Assembly (NCBI RefSeq): GCF_030246885.1
Contig: NZ_CP126739.1
Span: 3,286,001 to 3,350,000 of the forward strand
Direction of reading: 5' to 3'
DNA: 64,000 nucleotides
From: Microbacterium sp. zg-B185
Lineage (GTDB): Bacteria; Actinomycetota; Actinomycetes; Actinomycetales; Microbacteriaceae
Shown: positions 36,866-45,540 of the stretch, piece by piece
Layout of the letters: every line of letters starts with the position of its first letter
How positions within the stretch are numbered: the stretch's first letter is position 1
Notes under the pieces: model-generated
What the model saw: the letters and a program-made list of their open reading frames with translations, nothing else
Databases searched by the model: none
What the model was told of the DNA's origin: nothing
Program-made: the position numbers and the translations under genes

Positions 36866-37987
36866 TCAGCCGCGGACCGGCTGGGCGAGGTGGGTCTGCA
36901 GCAGGCTCCGGGCTTCCCCGGCATCCGTGATCATGCGTGAGCCGGCGTCGGCGGCGGCGGAGCGCTGTAGGGCCTGCTCGCCGGCGATGATCTCGAACGG
37001 GCTCTGCCAGTGGTTCCAGTGCCAGCCCTCGTACTCGCTGGAGATCGCCCCCGAGTAGCCGTTCTCCACGAGCAGCCGGATCAGGTCGCGCACCGGGACC
37101 GACGGTTCTTCGCCGTTCTCGTCGATGCCGAAGAACTTTCCGTGAACGTGACGGATCCAGGGCATGATCTCGAGCCAGTCCGCCACCCTGGCCGAGCCGA
37201 ACAGGCCGGTGCCGTTGATGCCGAAGTCGATGCCGAGGTCGGGGCGGCCATTCTGCGCGGCCAGTGCGATGAAGCGGCCGAACCGCTGACCGTGGTCGGC
37301 CTGATCGACCGGCGGCCCCTGCTGGTAGAACTCGTCCCACAGCCCGGTGACCTGCGCGAGCAGCTCTTCGGAAGCGCCGCGGCGTCGGTACGCCTCGATC
37401 AGGGAGGGCGCGAAGCCGCTGACGGTGGCGCCCCAGTCCATGGTGAACCCCAGGAACGGCGAGCGGACCTGCGCGAACCGGTCGCGCAGCGCCAGGATGC
37501 GCGGATGCGACGCGTACTGGTCGGCGTGCACCTCGAGCGCCAGAGTGACCCCGTGCTGCTCGGCGATCGGCGCGAGGGCCTCCATCGAGTCCGGGGTGAT
37601 CGAGATCTGCACCCGCGCGATGGGGAAGCCGAGCTTCGCTGCCGCCTGGATCTGCAGCGTCATGTAGTCGATCAGCTCGTCCTGCGTGAGCAGTCGGTCA
37701 CGGTGGATGCCGATGTCGGCGTTCACGGCGAGCGACGTCGTCACCAGCCCCACCTCTTCGACCAGGTCGCGGAACCAGCCCGCGAACGAGTCCTCGATCA
37801 CCGGGAACCCGCGGAAACTGGAGAACCCGATGACCTCCAGTCCTGGTCCGTACCCGTCTGCCGCCACCTTGCGGATGAGGCCTTCGAGGTCGTACTCGCG
37901 GCCGTGGAAGGCGCGCGTGAAGCTGTACAGGGTGACGCCCTGGATGGGCGTGCCGAGTTCTCCGGCGTACCGGTCCACCGCGGTCAT
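36866..37987 (-). CDS. C-glycoside deglycosidase alpha-subunit homolog, second type
   Basis: A 373-residue TIM barrel with the same motif order but clear divergence: VTLYSFTRAFHG start, E152-V-H154 (LALEVHADQ), D184 (FTMDWGATVSG), H282 (RHVHGKFFGID) and E318 (SSEYEGW). All four ligand positions and the histidine base position are retained. The start ATG overlaps the beta-subunit gene end by 4 bp (ATGA), so the pair is translated together in the order beta-alpha. The SSEYEGW ending suggests a different substrate from the SSEWEGHA copies. Confidence 0.82.
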   Translation of the reverse strand: MTAVDRYAGELGTPIQGVTLYSFTRAFHGREYDLEGLIRKVAADGYGPGLEVIGFSSFRGFPVIEDSFAGWFRDLVEEVGLVTTSLAVNADIGIHRDRLLTQDELIDYMTLQIQAAAKLGFPIARVQISITPDSMEALAPIAEQHGVTLALEVHADQYASHPRILALRDRFAQVRSPFLGFTMDWGATVSGFAPSLIEAYRRRGASEELLAQVTGLWDEFYQQGPPVDQADHGQRFGRFIALAAQNGRPDLGIDFGINGTGLFGSARVADWLEIMPWIRHVHGKFFGIDENGEEPSVPVRDLIRLLVENGYSGAISSEYEGWHWNHWQSPFEIIAGEQALQRSAAADAGSRMITDAGEARSLLQTHLAQPVRG

Positions 37988-38379
37988 GCCGCCACCGCCT
38001 TCATGGTCTTGATGTCGTGCTCTTCGATGTGAAGCGTCTCGGTGTCCGAGATGATGATGTACGGGATGAAGAGCGTGAGATCCACGCGCACCTCGTGCTC
38101 TCGCCCGGGCGAGACCGGCAGTTCCCCCGAGAGCACGGCGGAGTCCGTGGGAAACCACCACGCCCCCGTCTCGTCGGCGAGCTCGGAGAAGTCGAACTCG
38201 CGGCCGTTCATCCTCCAGCGCAGCGACTCTGCCGGAGCCTCCACGCCGTCGATGGTCAGCTTCGCCCCGGCGATACAGGATCCCGGCAGCGCGCGGTACC
38301 AGGGCAGGCGCACCTCGACCGCGGTGCGCCTGCCCGTGGTCGTGAGCGTTCCCTGCTCGATGATGCGATCCGGGATCAC
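37984..38379 (-). CDS. C-glycoside deglycosidase beta-subunit homolog (DUF6379), second type
   Basis: A 131-residue DUF6379-type protein starting at GTG 38379, which has GGAGG 5 nt upstream. An earlier GTG at 38406 has no ribosome-binding site. Motifs are VEVRLPWYRALPGSCIAGAKLTIDG and RWRMNGREFDFSELADETGAWWF, with the second half ending in LTLFIPYIIISDTETLHI. It is the partner of the alpha-subunit gene that overlaps it. The promoter with the TTCCGACA palindrome lies upstream. Confidence 0.8.
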   Translation of the reverse strand: MIPDRIIEQGTLTTTGRRTAVEVRLPWYRALPGSCIAGAKLTIDGVEAPAESLRWRMNGREFDFSELADETGAWWFPTDSAVLSGELPVSPGREHEVRVDLTLFIPYIIISDTETLHIEEHDIKTMKAVAA

Positions 38380-38438
38380 GAGAACCTCCAGGCTCTTGGC
38401 CGACACGTTCGGCCGGACATCTTTGTCATTGTTTCCAC

Positions 38439-38467
38439 AGTCTATTGTCGGATTCCGACATAAGCAA
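38439..38467 (-). promoter_or_regulatory. Promoter with perfect 15-bp operator palindrome in the spacer
   Basis: Minus strand: -35 TTGCTT (38462-38467), 17-bp spacer, -10 TAGACT (38439-38444). The spacer holds TGTCGGA-T-TCCGACA (38446-38460), an exact inverted repeat. It lies between the GMC gene stop (38476) and the beta-alpha pair, so the pair can be regulated apart from the GMC gene. The half-site TTCCGACA also occurs at 33121 and 44052-44062. The layout and -35 are the same as at 24049-24077. Confidence 0.6.
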
Positions 38468-38475
38468 GACCTGTC

Positions 38476-40011
38476 TCACCGGCTCGCCAGGTCCTCGGCG
38501 ATCGCACGCGCACCGTGCACGGCCAGGGCCACTCCGGTCAGCGTCGGGTTGCACGCCGTCGCGGTGGGGATGACGCCGTTGCCGGCGACGAACAGACCCG
38601 GCACGTCCCACACCTCACCCCGGGGCGAGCAGACGCTGGCACCGTCGTCGGCGGCACCCAGGCGGGTGGTGCCCTGGTAGTGCAGCGAGGCGCCGAGGGG
38701 CATCACGAAGGGGCGCTCGTCCAAGGGCTCGCCCACGGCCGCGCCGAGGCGCACGATCTCCGCCGTGCCGCGCGCGATCACCTCGTGGTCGCGGGGCGTC
38801 AGGCGATAGTGCACGGTCATCGCCGGCATCCCGTATCCGTCCACCTCGTGGTCGGAGAACTCGATGCGGTCCGACGCCTGCAGGTCCTTGGCACAGAACA
38901 GGCCCAGCCCCACAATGGACCCGGGCGCGGCCGGGTCGTCCTCGGCGAGCTTCACGGGCGAGGCATCCAGCTGCATCACCTGCCCGTGGAAGGGCATCTC
39001 GTCGGTGAAGGGCACCCACGTCACACCGCTGTACTCGCTCAACCCCGTGGCGGCGGGGCCATCGCCGCCGTCGGTCGCCTCGAGGTCGCGGATCCGCACG
39101 GCGAACACGATCTGGACCTGGTCGTTGAGGTAGCGGCCGAGGGCATCGGGGCGGACGCCGGATGCCCACAGCAGCTGCGGCGTGCGCAGCGCGTCCGCCG
39201 CTACCACGACGAATTCCGCGCGGACTTCACAGCTCTCGCCCGTGCGCAGATCGGTGACGGCGATGCCCGCCGCGCGGCCGTCCTCGACCAGCACCCGCGT
39301 GACGAGCGACTCGTCGAAGAGCGTGAAGCGGGGGTTGGTGCGGGTGACCTCGCCGAAGACGACATCCGAGCCCGACCACACGAGGTTGCCGTCCTCCCGG
39401 CGGTGCACCGCGAGCGGCATCCGCTGCACGCGGGTCCGCGCGATCCTGCCGGCATCCTCGGCCGCGGCGAGGCGGCCGCGCACCAACGGCGCGTACGGCG
39501 AGCTGTCGAACGCGTCGGCCGTCACGCCCAGGAGCCGCTCCGCCTCGGTGAGCAGCTCATCGAAGCCGCCGTCGGCGTCCAGGATCGCGATCCGCTCGCT
39601 GTCATTGGGTCGCGGGCACGCGCCGGTCCAGTGTGCAGCCATCCCACCGACATTGCTGGACATCGCCGCGGCGGGGAGCCCGTCCTCGCCCTCGACCTGG
39701 TAGCCGCTCTCCAGCAGGAATGTGCCCGGACGCGCGCGGCGCTGCGTGGTCTTGACGATGCCGCCGGCGCGATCCGGGCTCTCCTGTGCGTGCGGACCCT
39801 CCGATCGCGTCTGCGCGGCGGCGCGCGCAACGGGGTCGGCGATGTTCTTCACGTGCGCGCCCGGAGGGTCGGTGACGGTCGGGCCCACCTCGAACAGCGC
39901 GATCCTCGCCTGCGGCGCGCGCTCGCTGAGGATGCGGGCGTAGGTCGCCCCGGCGGGCCCGCTGCCGACGATCGCGACGTCCACGGCGTCGGGATAGTCG
40001 CGTGCGCTCAT
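38476..40011 (-). CDS. GMC-family FAD oxidoreductase, C-glycoside 3-oxidase-like
   Basis: A 511-residue flavoprotein with FAD motif VAIVGSGPAGATYARILSE. The active-site pair is His444 (ASLHYQGTTR) and Asn488 (TACNPTLTG), as in pyranose oxidases and in CarA, the FAD C-glycoside 3-oxidase known from Microbacterium. In that pathway the sugar C3 hydroxyl is oxidised to a ketone, after which the C-C bond to the aglycone can be cleaved. It overlaps the hydroxypyruvate-isomerase-like gene by 4 bp and lies next to the split deglycosidase genes. It is a paralog of the GMC enzyme at 20826. Confidence 0.82.
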   Translation of the reverse strand: MSARDYPDAVDVAIVGSGPAGATYARILSERAPQARIALFEVGPTVTDPPGAHVKNIADPVARAAAQTRSEGPHAQESPDRAGGIVKTTQRRARPGTFLLESGYQVEGEDGLPAAAMSSNVGGMAAHWTGACPRPNDSERIAILDADGGFDELLTEAERLLGVTADAFDSSPYAPLVRGRLAAAEDAGRIARTRVQRMPLAVHRREDGNLVWSGSDVVFGEVTRTNPRFTLFDESLVTRVLVEDGRAAGIAVTDLRTGESCEVRAEFVVVAADALRTPQLLWASGVRPDALGRYLNDQVQIVFAVRIRDLEATDGGDGPAATGLSEYSGVTWVPFTDEMPFHGQVMQLDASPVKLAEDDPAAPGSIVGLGLFCAKDLQASDRIEFSDHEVDGYGMPAMTVHYRLTPRDHEVIARGTAEIVRLGAAVGEPLDERPFVMPLGASLHYQGTTRLGAADDGASVCSPRGEVWDVPGLFVAGNGVIPTATACNPTLTGVALAVHGARAIAEDLASR

Positions 40012-40805
40012 GCGCCGGCCGCCACGTCGCGGATGTAGCGGACCGACTCCGCGGAGGCGGACTGCGGGTAGTACTCCAGTCCGATCGGGCCGTCGTAGCC
40101 CGAGCCACGGAGCACGGCCAGCGTGGTCGGCCAGTCCAGGTCGCCGGTGCCGGGCTCGCCTCGGCCCGGCGCGTCCGCCAGCTGGACGTACTTGATGATC
40201 GAGCCCGCGTTCGTCAGCTCGGTCTCGATGTCCTCCCCTTCGACGGCGGAGTGGTAGATGTCATAGAGCACCCCGAAGTTCGGGGAGTCCACGCCGCGCG
40301 CCACGTAGACCGCTTCTGCCGTGCGGTCCAGGAGCGAACCCGGATGGTCGACGCGCACGTTGACGGGTTCGAGGACCAGCGTGACGCCGGATCCATCGAT
40401 CTGGGCGATGGCCTTCTGGTAGATCTCGATCAGCTTGTCGAGCTGAATCTGACGCTTCCAGCCGCCGAACCCGGTTCCGCTCCCGACCACCAGCCGCGGA
40501 GTTCCCAGGAAGTGTGCGATCTGGACGCCCTCATCGAGCTTGCGGTAGAACTCGGAGTGATCCCAGGGCGGGATCATGAACTGCGTGCGCGGCTCGGACA
40601 GCTGCGCGGTCAGCTGAGTGCCGGTCTCCTCAAGCGCGGCTTTCACGGCGGGAAGGTCTTTCGGGGTCGCCGGGGCGTCGACCCCGGTGGGCCCCCACAT
40701 CTCGACGGCGGTGAACCCGTCGGCTGCGGCCGCGCGGACGCGGTCGTGGTAGTCGCCGGCCTCGGTGAACAGGAGTTCGATGTTGGGTGCGAGCTGATAG
40801 GTCAT
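40008..40805 (-). CDS. Hydroxypyruvate-isomerase-like TIM-barrel protein
   Basis: A 265-residue xylose-isomerase-like barrel. Motifs typical of the Hyi group are LVLEPVNVRVDHPGSLL, FGVLYDIYHSAVEGED, YVQLADAPGRGEPGTGDLDW and IGLEYYPQ. It probably isomerises a small hydroxy-keto acid or a keto sugar. It is first in an operon with the GMC oxidase gene (ATGA overlap) and divergent from the LysR regulator. In the island it may process the released keto sugar; this is an inference. Confidence 0.82.
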   Translation of the reverse strand: MTYQLAPNIELLFTEAGDYHDRVRAAAADGFTAVEMWGPTGVDAPATPKDLPAVKAALEETGTQLTAQLSEPRTQFMIPPWDHSEFYRKLDEGVQIAHFLGTPRLVVGSGTGFGGWKRQIQLDKLIEIYQKAIAQIDGSGVTLVLEPVNVRVDHPGSLLDRTAEAVYVARGVDSPNFGVLYDIYHSAVEGEDIETELTNAGSIIKYVQLADAPGRGEPGTGDLDWPTTLAVLRGSGYDGPIGLEYYPQSASAESVRYIRDVAAGA

Positions 40806-40944
40806 GATGGCGGCCTTCCGGATCGGTGTGAGGTGGATCGTCTGGATCGGGCGGCATCGCTTCGACGAATATGGGTGCCGCCGGAATAGATCGCCTCGAT
40901 AGGATGGGCGGCGTACCCGACGTACGACGAAGGATCACACCGCC

Positions 40945-41931
40945 GTGGCCGATCACCCGTTGCTGTCCCGTCTCGACCTGAATCTGCTGGTCGCTCTGGA
41001 CGCGCTGCTCACCGAGCGCAGCGTCACCCGCGCCGCCGAACGTCTCCATCTGAGCCAGCCGGCGCTCAGCGCGTCGCTGGCGCGACTGCGCAATCACTTC
41101 AACGACCCGATCCTGGCCCGTCGCGGCAACGCGTATGAACTCACGCCGCTGGCGCTGCGGCTGTCCGAGCACACGACCATCGCATTGGATGCCGCCCGGC
41201 GCGTCTTCGAAAGCCAGGCCACGTGGACGCCGCACGAGTCGTCGCGGGAGTTCTCGATCTACGGCTCGGACTACGGCTTCGCCACGATCGGCGCGGCGGT
41301 CTCCCGCGTCGCCGCTCGCACGGCGACCGGCGTGCGGTTCCGCTTCGTCCTGCACAACACACCCATCGTCGATGACGCGGCCAACAGCCTGCGCTCCGTC
41401 GATGCCATGGTCATCCCGCACGGCTACCTCACCGACCTGCCCTACGAGGATCTCTGGCGCGACCGCTGGGTGGTCGTGGCCGACGAGGGCAACGAGCTGG
41501 TCGCGGACGGGCTGAGCATGGAGATCCTCGCGCAGTGCCCGTGGGTGTTCACCTACCGCTCGCGGTCGGCCTTCACCTCGGCAGGTCGCCAGCTTCAGCT
41601 GCTGGGTCTGGAGCCGGTGGTCGACGTCGTCGTGGAGAGCTTCCTCGCGCTGACGCACTTCGTGGTCGGCACCAACCGGCTCGGTCTGGTGCAGGCCGCA
41701 CTGGCCCCCGAGATCGCCCGGCTGGGCGGCATCCGCATTCTGGAGCCGCCTTTCGACGCGACCCCGACGACGAACGCGCTGTGGTGGCATCCCGTCCATG
41801 ACCGCGACCCCGAGCACGCCTGGATGCGCTCGGTGTTCCTCGACGCGGCCCGCGAGGTGCAGGCGACCGTTGCCACCGGCGTCCGCTACGTCGAGCCCAT
41901 CGTCGCCGCGGACGCCTCGATCAGCCTTTGA
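40945..41931 (+). CDS. LysR-family transcriptional regulator
   Basis: A 328-residue LysR-type regulator. The N-terminal helix-turn-helix is LLVALDALLTERSVTRAAERLHLSQPALSASLARLRNHF, followed by DPILARRGNAYELTPLA, which places it near the NodD-like branch. The C-terminal part is the effector-binding fold. The GTG start has GAAGGA about 10 nt upstream. It is divergent from the Hyi-GMC operon, which is the expected target. It overlaps the convergent permease gene end by 11 bp. Confidence 0.86.
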   Translation: MADHPLLSRLDLNLLVALDALLTERSVTRAAERLHLSQPALSASLARLRNHFNDPILARRGNAYELTPLALRLSEHTTIALDAARRVFESQATWTPHESSREFSIYGSDYGFATIGAAVSRVAARTATGVRFRFVLHNTPIVDDAANSLRSVDAMVIPHGYLTDLPYEDLWRDRWVVVADEGNELVADGLSMEILAQCPWVFTYRSRSAFTSAGRQLQLLGLEPVVDVVVESFLALTHFVVGTNRLGLVQAALAPEIARLGGIRILEPPFDATPTTNALWWHPVHDRDPEHAWMRSVFLDAAREVQATVATGVRYVEPIVAADASISL

Positions 41932-42757
41932 GGCCACCGGCGAAGCCCTGGATGAAGCGCTTCTGCGCGAACATGTAGAAGGCCAGGATCGGGATCATCG
42001 AGATGATCACGACGGCGAAGATCTTGTTCCACGCCGAGACGAGGCCTCCGACGTAGGTGTACATCGCCACCGGCAGCGTCTGCGTCGTGGATCCGCCGAG
42101 GAAGATCAGCGAGTTGAAGAAGTCGTTCCAGACGATCAGCCCGGCCAGGATCGCCACGGTCCCCGTCGCGGGGGCCATGAGCGGCAGCACCACTCGAAAG
42201 AACGCCTGCGTGGGGGTGGCGCCGTCGATGACGGCGGCCTCTTCGTACTCGGTCGAAAGTCCCCGGAAGAAGCTCGCGTACAGGAACACCGCCAGCGGCA
42301 GCAGGATGCCGATCCACAGCAGGACCATGCCGAGCGCGTTGCCGGTCAGGCCGACGCTGCGGGCTCCGATGTAGAGGGGCACGGTTCCGAGCTGGGCGGG
42401 CAGGATGATCGCGATCAGCACGAGGTAGAAGGTGATGTTCGTCCACCGTCGCGTGCGGCGGGCGATCACGTAGGCGGCGACGGAGCCCAGCAGGACCAGT
42501 CCGAAGATCGCGCCGGCCGTGATGATCACGCTGTTGAGGATGCTCATCGGGATGCTGTTGCGTCCCGTGGTCGTCAGCACCTCGACGAACGCGCTGACAT
42601 CGAGCGTGCTCGGCGGTGCGACGGCGCTCGTGGTGAGCGTCTCCTGATCAGACTTCAGCGATGTGACGACGAGGATGTAGAAGGGAAGAAGACCGAGCAG
42701 CGTGACGATCCAGACCAGCACTTCGCGGACCGCGGTTGCTTTGGTGTAGCGGAACAT
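41921..42757 (-). CDS. Carbohydrate ABC transporter permease (MalG-like, CUT1)
   Basis: A 278-residue inner permease with six membrane segments. The coupling motif EEAAVIDGATPTQAFFRVVLPLMAP (EAAxxDGA...P pattern) contacts the ATPase. It is 3 bp downstream of the MalF-like partner gene. The substrate-binding protein is encoded divergently (44149). No ATPase gene is nearby, so a shared MsiK-type ATPase elsewhere is likely, as usual for CUT1 importers in Actinobacteria. Confidence 0.9.
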   Translation of the reverse strand: MFRYTKATAVREVLVWIVTLLGLLPFYILVVTSLKSDQETLTTSAVAPPSTLDVSAFVEVLTTTGRNSIPMSILNSVIITAGAIFGLVLLGSVAAYVIARRTRRWTNITFYLVLIAIILPAQLGTVPLYIGARSVGLTGNALGMVLLWIGILLPLAVFLYASFFRGLSTEYEEAAVIDGATPTQAFFRVVLPLMAPATGTVAILAGLIVWNDFFNSLIFLGGSTTQTLPVAMYTYVGGLVSAWNKIFAVVIISMIPILAFYMFAQKRFIQGFAGGLKG

Positions 42758-42760
42758 GAA

Positions 42761-43720
42761 TCAGGCCCTTCCGGCGTCGCGGTCGCGGGTGACGTACTGC
42801 TGGAGGATGGCGAACGCCAGGATGACGATGGTCAGCACGAGCGCGAGGGCCGAGCCGAACCCGAACTGTCCCAGTGAGAACGCCTGCTTGTAGACCTCCG
42901 TGGCGAGGGTCTCGGTGGACCCGGCAGGTCCTCCGCCGGTGAGGGCGAGGATCTGGTCGAAGATGCGCAGGCCCTGGATGATGCCGAGCGTGGTCGCGAT
43001 CGCGATCGACGGACGGATCGCGGGGACGGTGACGTTCCAGAAACGGCCCCAGATTCCGGCGCCATCCAGCGCGGCGGCCTCCTCGACCTCGACCGGGACG
43101 CTGGCCAGGCCTGCGAGATAGATCACCATCGTGAAGCCGGTCTGCTGCCAGACCACCGTGATCAGGATCGCCCAGATCGACCATGTCGGGTCGGCGAGCC
43201 ACACCTTCTGGAGTTCTTCCAGGCCGACGGCACCGAGCACGCCGTTGAGGGGGCCGTCGAACTGGAAGATGAACTTCCACACGTACGCGACGGCCAGCGG
43301 GCTCAGCACGACGGGCATGAACAGCAGCGTCCGCAGGATGTACCGGGTCTTGAGCATCCGGTTGATGGCGAGTGCGAACAGCAGACCGATGACGTTCGTG
43401 AGGAGGACCGACCCGACCGCGAGGAAGAGGGTGTTCCACACCGCCCCGAGCAGTTGCGGATCGTTGAAGATGCGTACGAAGTTGTCGATGCCGATGAACT
43501 CCCAGTCGCCCAGGCCCGTCCAGTCGGTGAACGCGAAGAATCCGCCGGTGAGTGTGGCGACGTAATGCACGCCGATCACCAGCACCACCGCCGGCAGCGC
43601 CCACCACCAGTGGCCGTAGCTGATCAGCGGCTTGCGCCGGGTCGGCGGTGCGGGCGTACGCCGGGCTCGGGGCGGCACGGTGAGCGTGCGAGTGCTGTTC
43701 TCGTCGATCGTCACTGTCAT
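42761..43720 (-). CDS. Carbohydrate ABC transporter permease (MalF-like, CUT1)
   Basis: A 319-residue protein from the ATG at 43720 (MTVTIDENSTRTLT). It has an Arg/Pro-rich cytoplasmic N-terminus, then six membrane segments with the coupling motif EEAAALDGAGIWGRFWNVTVPAIRPS. It pairs with the MalG-like permease. An 84-nt upstream extension in frame is open but less likely to be coding. The substrate is probably an oligosaccharide or glycoside, inferred from the neighbouring deglycosidase and glycosidase genes. Confidence 0.88.
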   Translation of the reverse strand: MTVTIDENSTRTLTVPPRARRTPAPPTRRKPLISYGHWWWALPAVVLVIGVHYVATLTGGFFAFTDWTGLGDWEFIGIDNFVRIFNDPQLLGAVWNTLFLAVGSVLLTNVIGLLFALAINRMLKTRYILRTLLFMPVVLSPLAVAYVWKFIFQFDGPLNGVLGAVGLEELQKVWLADPTWSIWAILITVVWQQTGFTMVIYLAGLASVPVEVEEAAALDGAGIWGRFWNVTVPAIRPSIAIATTLGIIQGLRIFDQILALTGGGPAGSTETLATEVYKQAFSLGQFGFGSALALVLTIVILAFAILQQYVTRDRDAGRA

Positions 43721-44148
43721 CTGCTCTCTGACCTCGTCGTCATGCGCTCCGGCTGTCGGCGCTGAGCGCCTCGATCCACTATCACACTCTTGCGTCGAAA
43801 TCACACATTAGTCGTAGCGATATCTGCTATAAGTCCAGCGGCGGTCGCAACCTCGGAGCGCTTTGGAGGGTGCGGCCGGGGACGCCGGCATGGACGGAGG
43901 CGCTCGACGCGGCGCCGCCGCCTTCGAACCGACGGCGGCCATCCGGCCTGCGGGTCTGAGCGGAGCGGTGCGCGTGCTCGTGGACCACCCGCGCGTGGGA
44001 TTCCATCCCGGCGAGTGAATCACTCGTCGTATTGCCGCATATAAGCAACTGTTATGTCGGAAAGATGCAAATGATGTCACAGTGAAGATGCGGCCTGAAG
44101 CCGAGCCAGCTGTGCCGCTGGCGACGAAGACGTCACGAAAGGTTCGAA
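43721..44148. promoter_or_regulatory. Divergent control region of the sugar ABC transporter
   Basis: A 428-bp gap between the permease operon and the binding-protein gene; no convincing gene is in it. It contains AT-richer patches at about 43780-43850 and 44020-44075. Inverted repeats are CGAGTGA-A-TCACTCG (44012-44026) and GGGAT-TCC-ATCCC (43997-44009). TTATGTCGGAA (44052-44062) is identical to part of the palindromic operator at 38446-38463, in the same orientation relative to the downstream gene. The middle (about 43850-43990) is GC-rich with no visible signal. Confidence 0.55.
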
Positions 44149-45444
44149 ATGTCACAGCTCTCCACAAACCGACACATCCGATGGTCGCTGCTCGGGCTCC
44201 CCGTCGCCGGTGTTCTGGTTCTCGCCGGCTGCTCCGGCCCCGCTGACAACGGCGGCAGCAGCAGCACCGAGGATCCGGCCGCCACCGGCTTCTCGATCAT
44301 GGTCGCCGAGGCTAACGACGCGGATGACTACTACGCGCAGCTCGCGGCCGAGTACGCCGACGAGGCCGGCATCGAGATCGAGGTGATCCCGTATCCGTCC
44401 GACGCCTACAACACGCAGGTCACCACCCAGTTCCAAGCGGGCAACGCGGCGGACGTCGCGATCCTGTCGCCCGGAACCGGCCAGCCCATCTCGGTCATCA
44501 CTCTCGCCGAGGCCGGATTCCTCGAGCCGCTCGACGACACCTCCGCCTCGATCCTGCCGGTCGGCAGTGAGTCGCAGTTCCAGATCGACGGTGAGACGTA
44601 TGCTCAGCCCACGTCGCTGACCCCCGTCGGCATGATCTTCAACGTCACCGCCGGCGATGAGGCGGGGATCGAATACCCCGAGACCTACGAGGACCTCCTG
44701 GAGGCCTGCTCGGCCGCCCGCGACGCGGGCAAGACCTTCACCGTGCTGGCAGGCGGCATCCCGTTCAACACGGGCTTGTTCACGCAGCTGATTTCGGCCA
44801 CCCGTGTCTACGCCGAAACCCCGGACTGGAACGAGCAGCGGGCGGCAGGCGATGTGACCTTCGCCGACAGCGGATGGCGTGACGTCCTCGATGACGTCGT
44901 GGAGATGAACGACTCGGGCTGCTTCCAGGACGGCGCCGCCGGTGGCACGTTCGACAACATCACCGCGGGACTCGGTGGCGGCACCTCGCTCACCGCGGCC
45001 GTGCCGGGCAGCGCGGCCGCCTCGATCAGCAGCGCGACCGGATCCGACCTGAACGTGCAGGCCTTCCCGCCGGACGACGGCCAGGACGCGTTCACGCTCA
45101 CCGGCGCGAACTACGCATGGGCGATCAACGCCTCGTCGGATGACGCGGTCAAGCAGTCCGCGCAGGCTTTCCTCGACTGGGCGGCGGAGCCCGAGAACGC
45201 GCAGCACTTCGCCGAGATCTCCGGAGCGGTGCCGATCACCGGGATCGATCCGGAGACGCTGCTGCCCTCGTACGAACCGATCGGTGAACTGCTCGCCTCC
45301 GGCTCGTACACCAGCATCCCGAACTCGAGCTGGCCGAACCCGGCCGTCTACGATGCGCTCGGCGCCGGCGTGCAGGGCCTGCTGACGGGTCAGAGCACCG
45401 TCGACCAGATTCTGGAGGAGATGGACGCGGCCTGGGACCAGTAG
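44149..45444 (+). CDS. Sugar ABC transporter substrate-binding lipoprotein
   Basis: A 431-residue extracytoplasmic solute-binding protein. The lipoprotein signal ends in LVLAGC with Cys28 as the lipid anchor, followed by a Ser/Gly linker. The mature protein has the two-lobe fold of CUT1 binding proteins (FQAGNAADVAILSPG, TSLTPVGMIFNV). Start ATG with GAAAGG upstream. It is transcribed away from the permease genes and is followed by a GH3 gene, which suggests that the ligand is a glycoside. Confidence 0.87.
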   Translation: MSQLSTNRHIRWSLLGLPVAGVLVLAGCSGPADNGGSSSTEDPAATGFSIMVAEANDADDYYAQLAAEYADEAGIEIEVIPYPSDAYNTQVTTQFQAGNAADVAILSPGTGQPISVITLAEAGFLEPLDDTSASILPVGSESQFQIDGETYAQPTSLTPVGMIFNVTAGDEAGIEYPETYEDLLEACSAARDAGKTFTVLAGGIPFNTGLFTQLISATRVYAETPDWNEQRAAGDVTFADSGWRDVLDDVVEMNDSGCFQDGAAGGTFDNITAGLGGGTSLTAAVPGSAAASISSATGSDLNVQAFPPDDGQDAFTLTGANYAWAINASSDDAVKQSAQAFLDWAAEPENAQHFAEISGAVPITGIDPETLLPSYEPIGELLASGSYTSIPNSSWPNPAVYDALGAGVQGLLTGQSTVDQILEEMDAAWDQ

Positions 45445-45457
45445 CAATCCGCTGAAC

Positions 45458-45520
45458 CGCGGCTGCAGCCGCGCGTCCGGGCCGAGGGTTCCTCCCCAGC
45501 CCGCGACGCGCGGCTGCAGC
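45458..45520 (+). repeat. Intercistronic palindrome with a second partial copy
   Basis: CGCGGCTGCAGCCGCG (45458-45473) is an exact 16-bp palindrome 14 nt past the binding-protein stop codon. Its left half (CGCGGCTGCAGC) recurs about 50 nt later near 45509-45520. A hairpin after the binding-protein gene could protect or partly terminate the transcript, giving more binding protein than GH3 enzyme, as is usual in sugar transporter operons. No U-tract. Confidence 0.5.
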
Positions 45521-45540
45521 ATCGCGGAGTGTGAGGAGAG

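Noticed and set aside
41921..43720. An ATPase gene for the sugar importer overlooked here
   Set aside because: No Walker motifs are found near the permeases or binding protein; the only ABC ATPases (2721, 3518) belong to the FtsX-type exporter.
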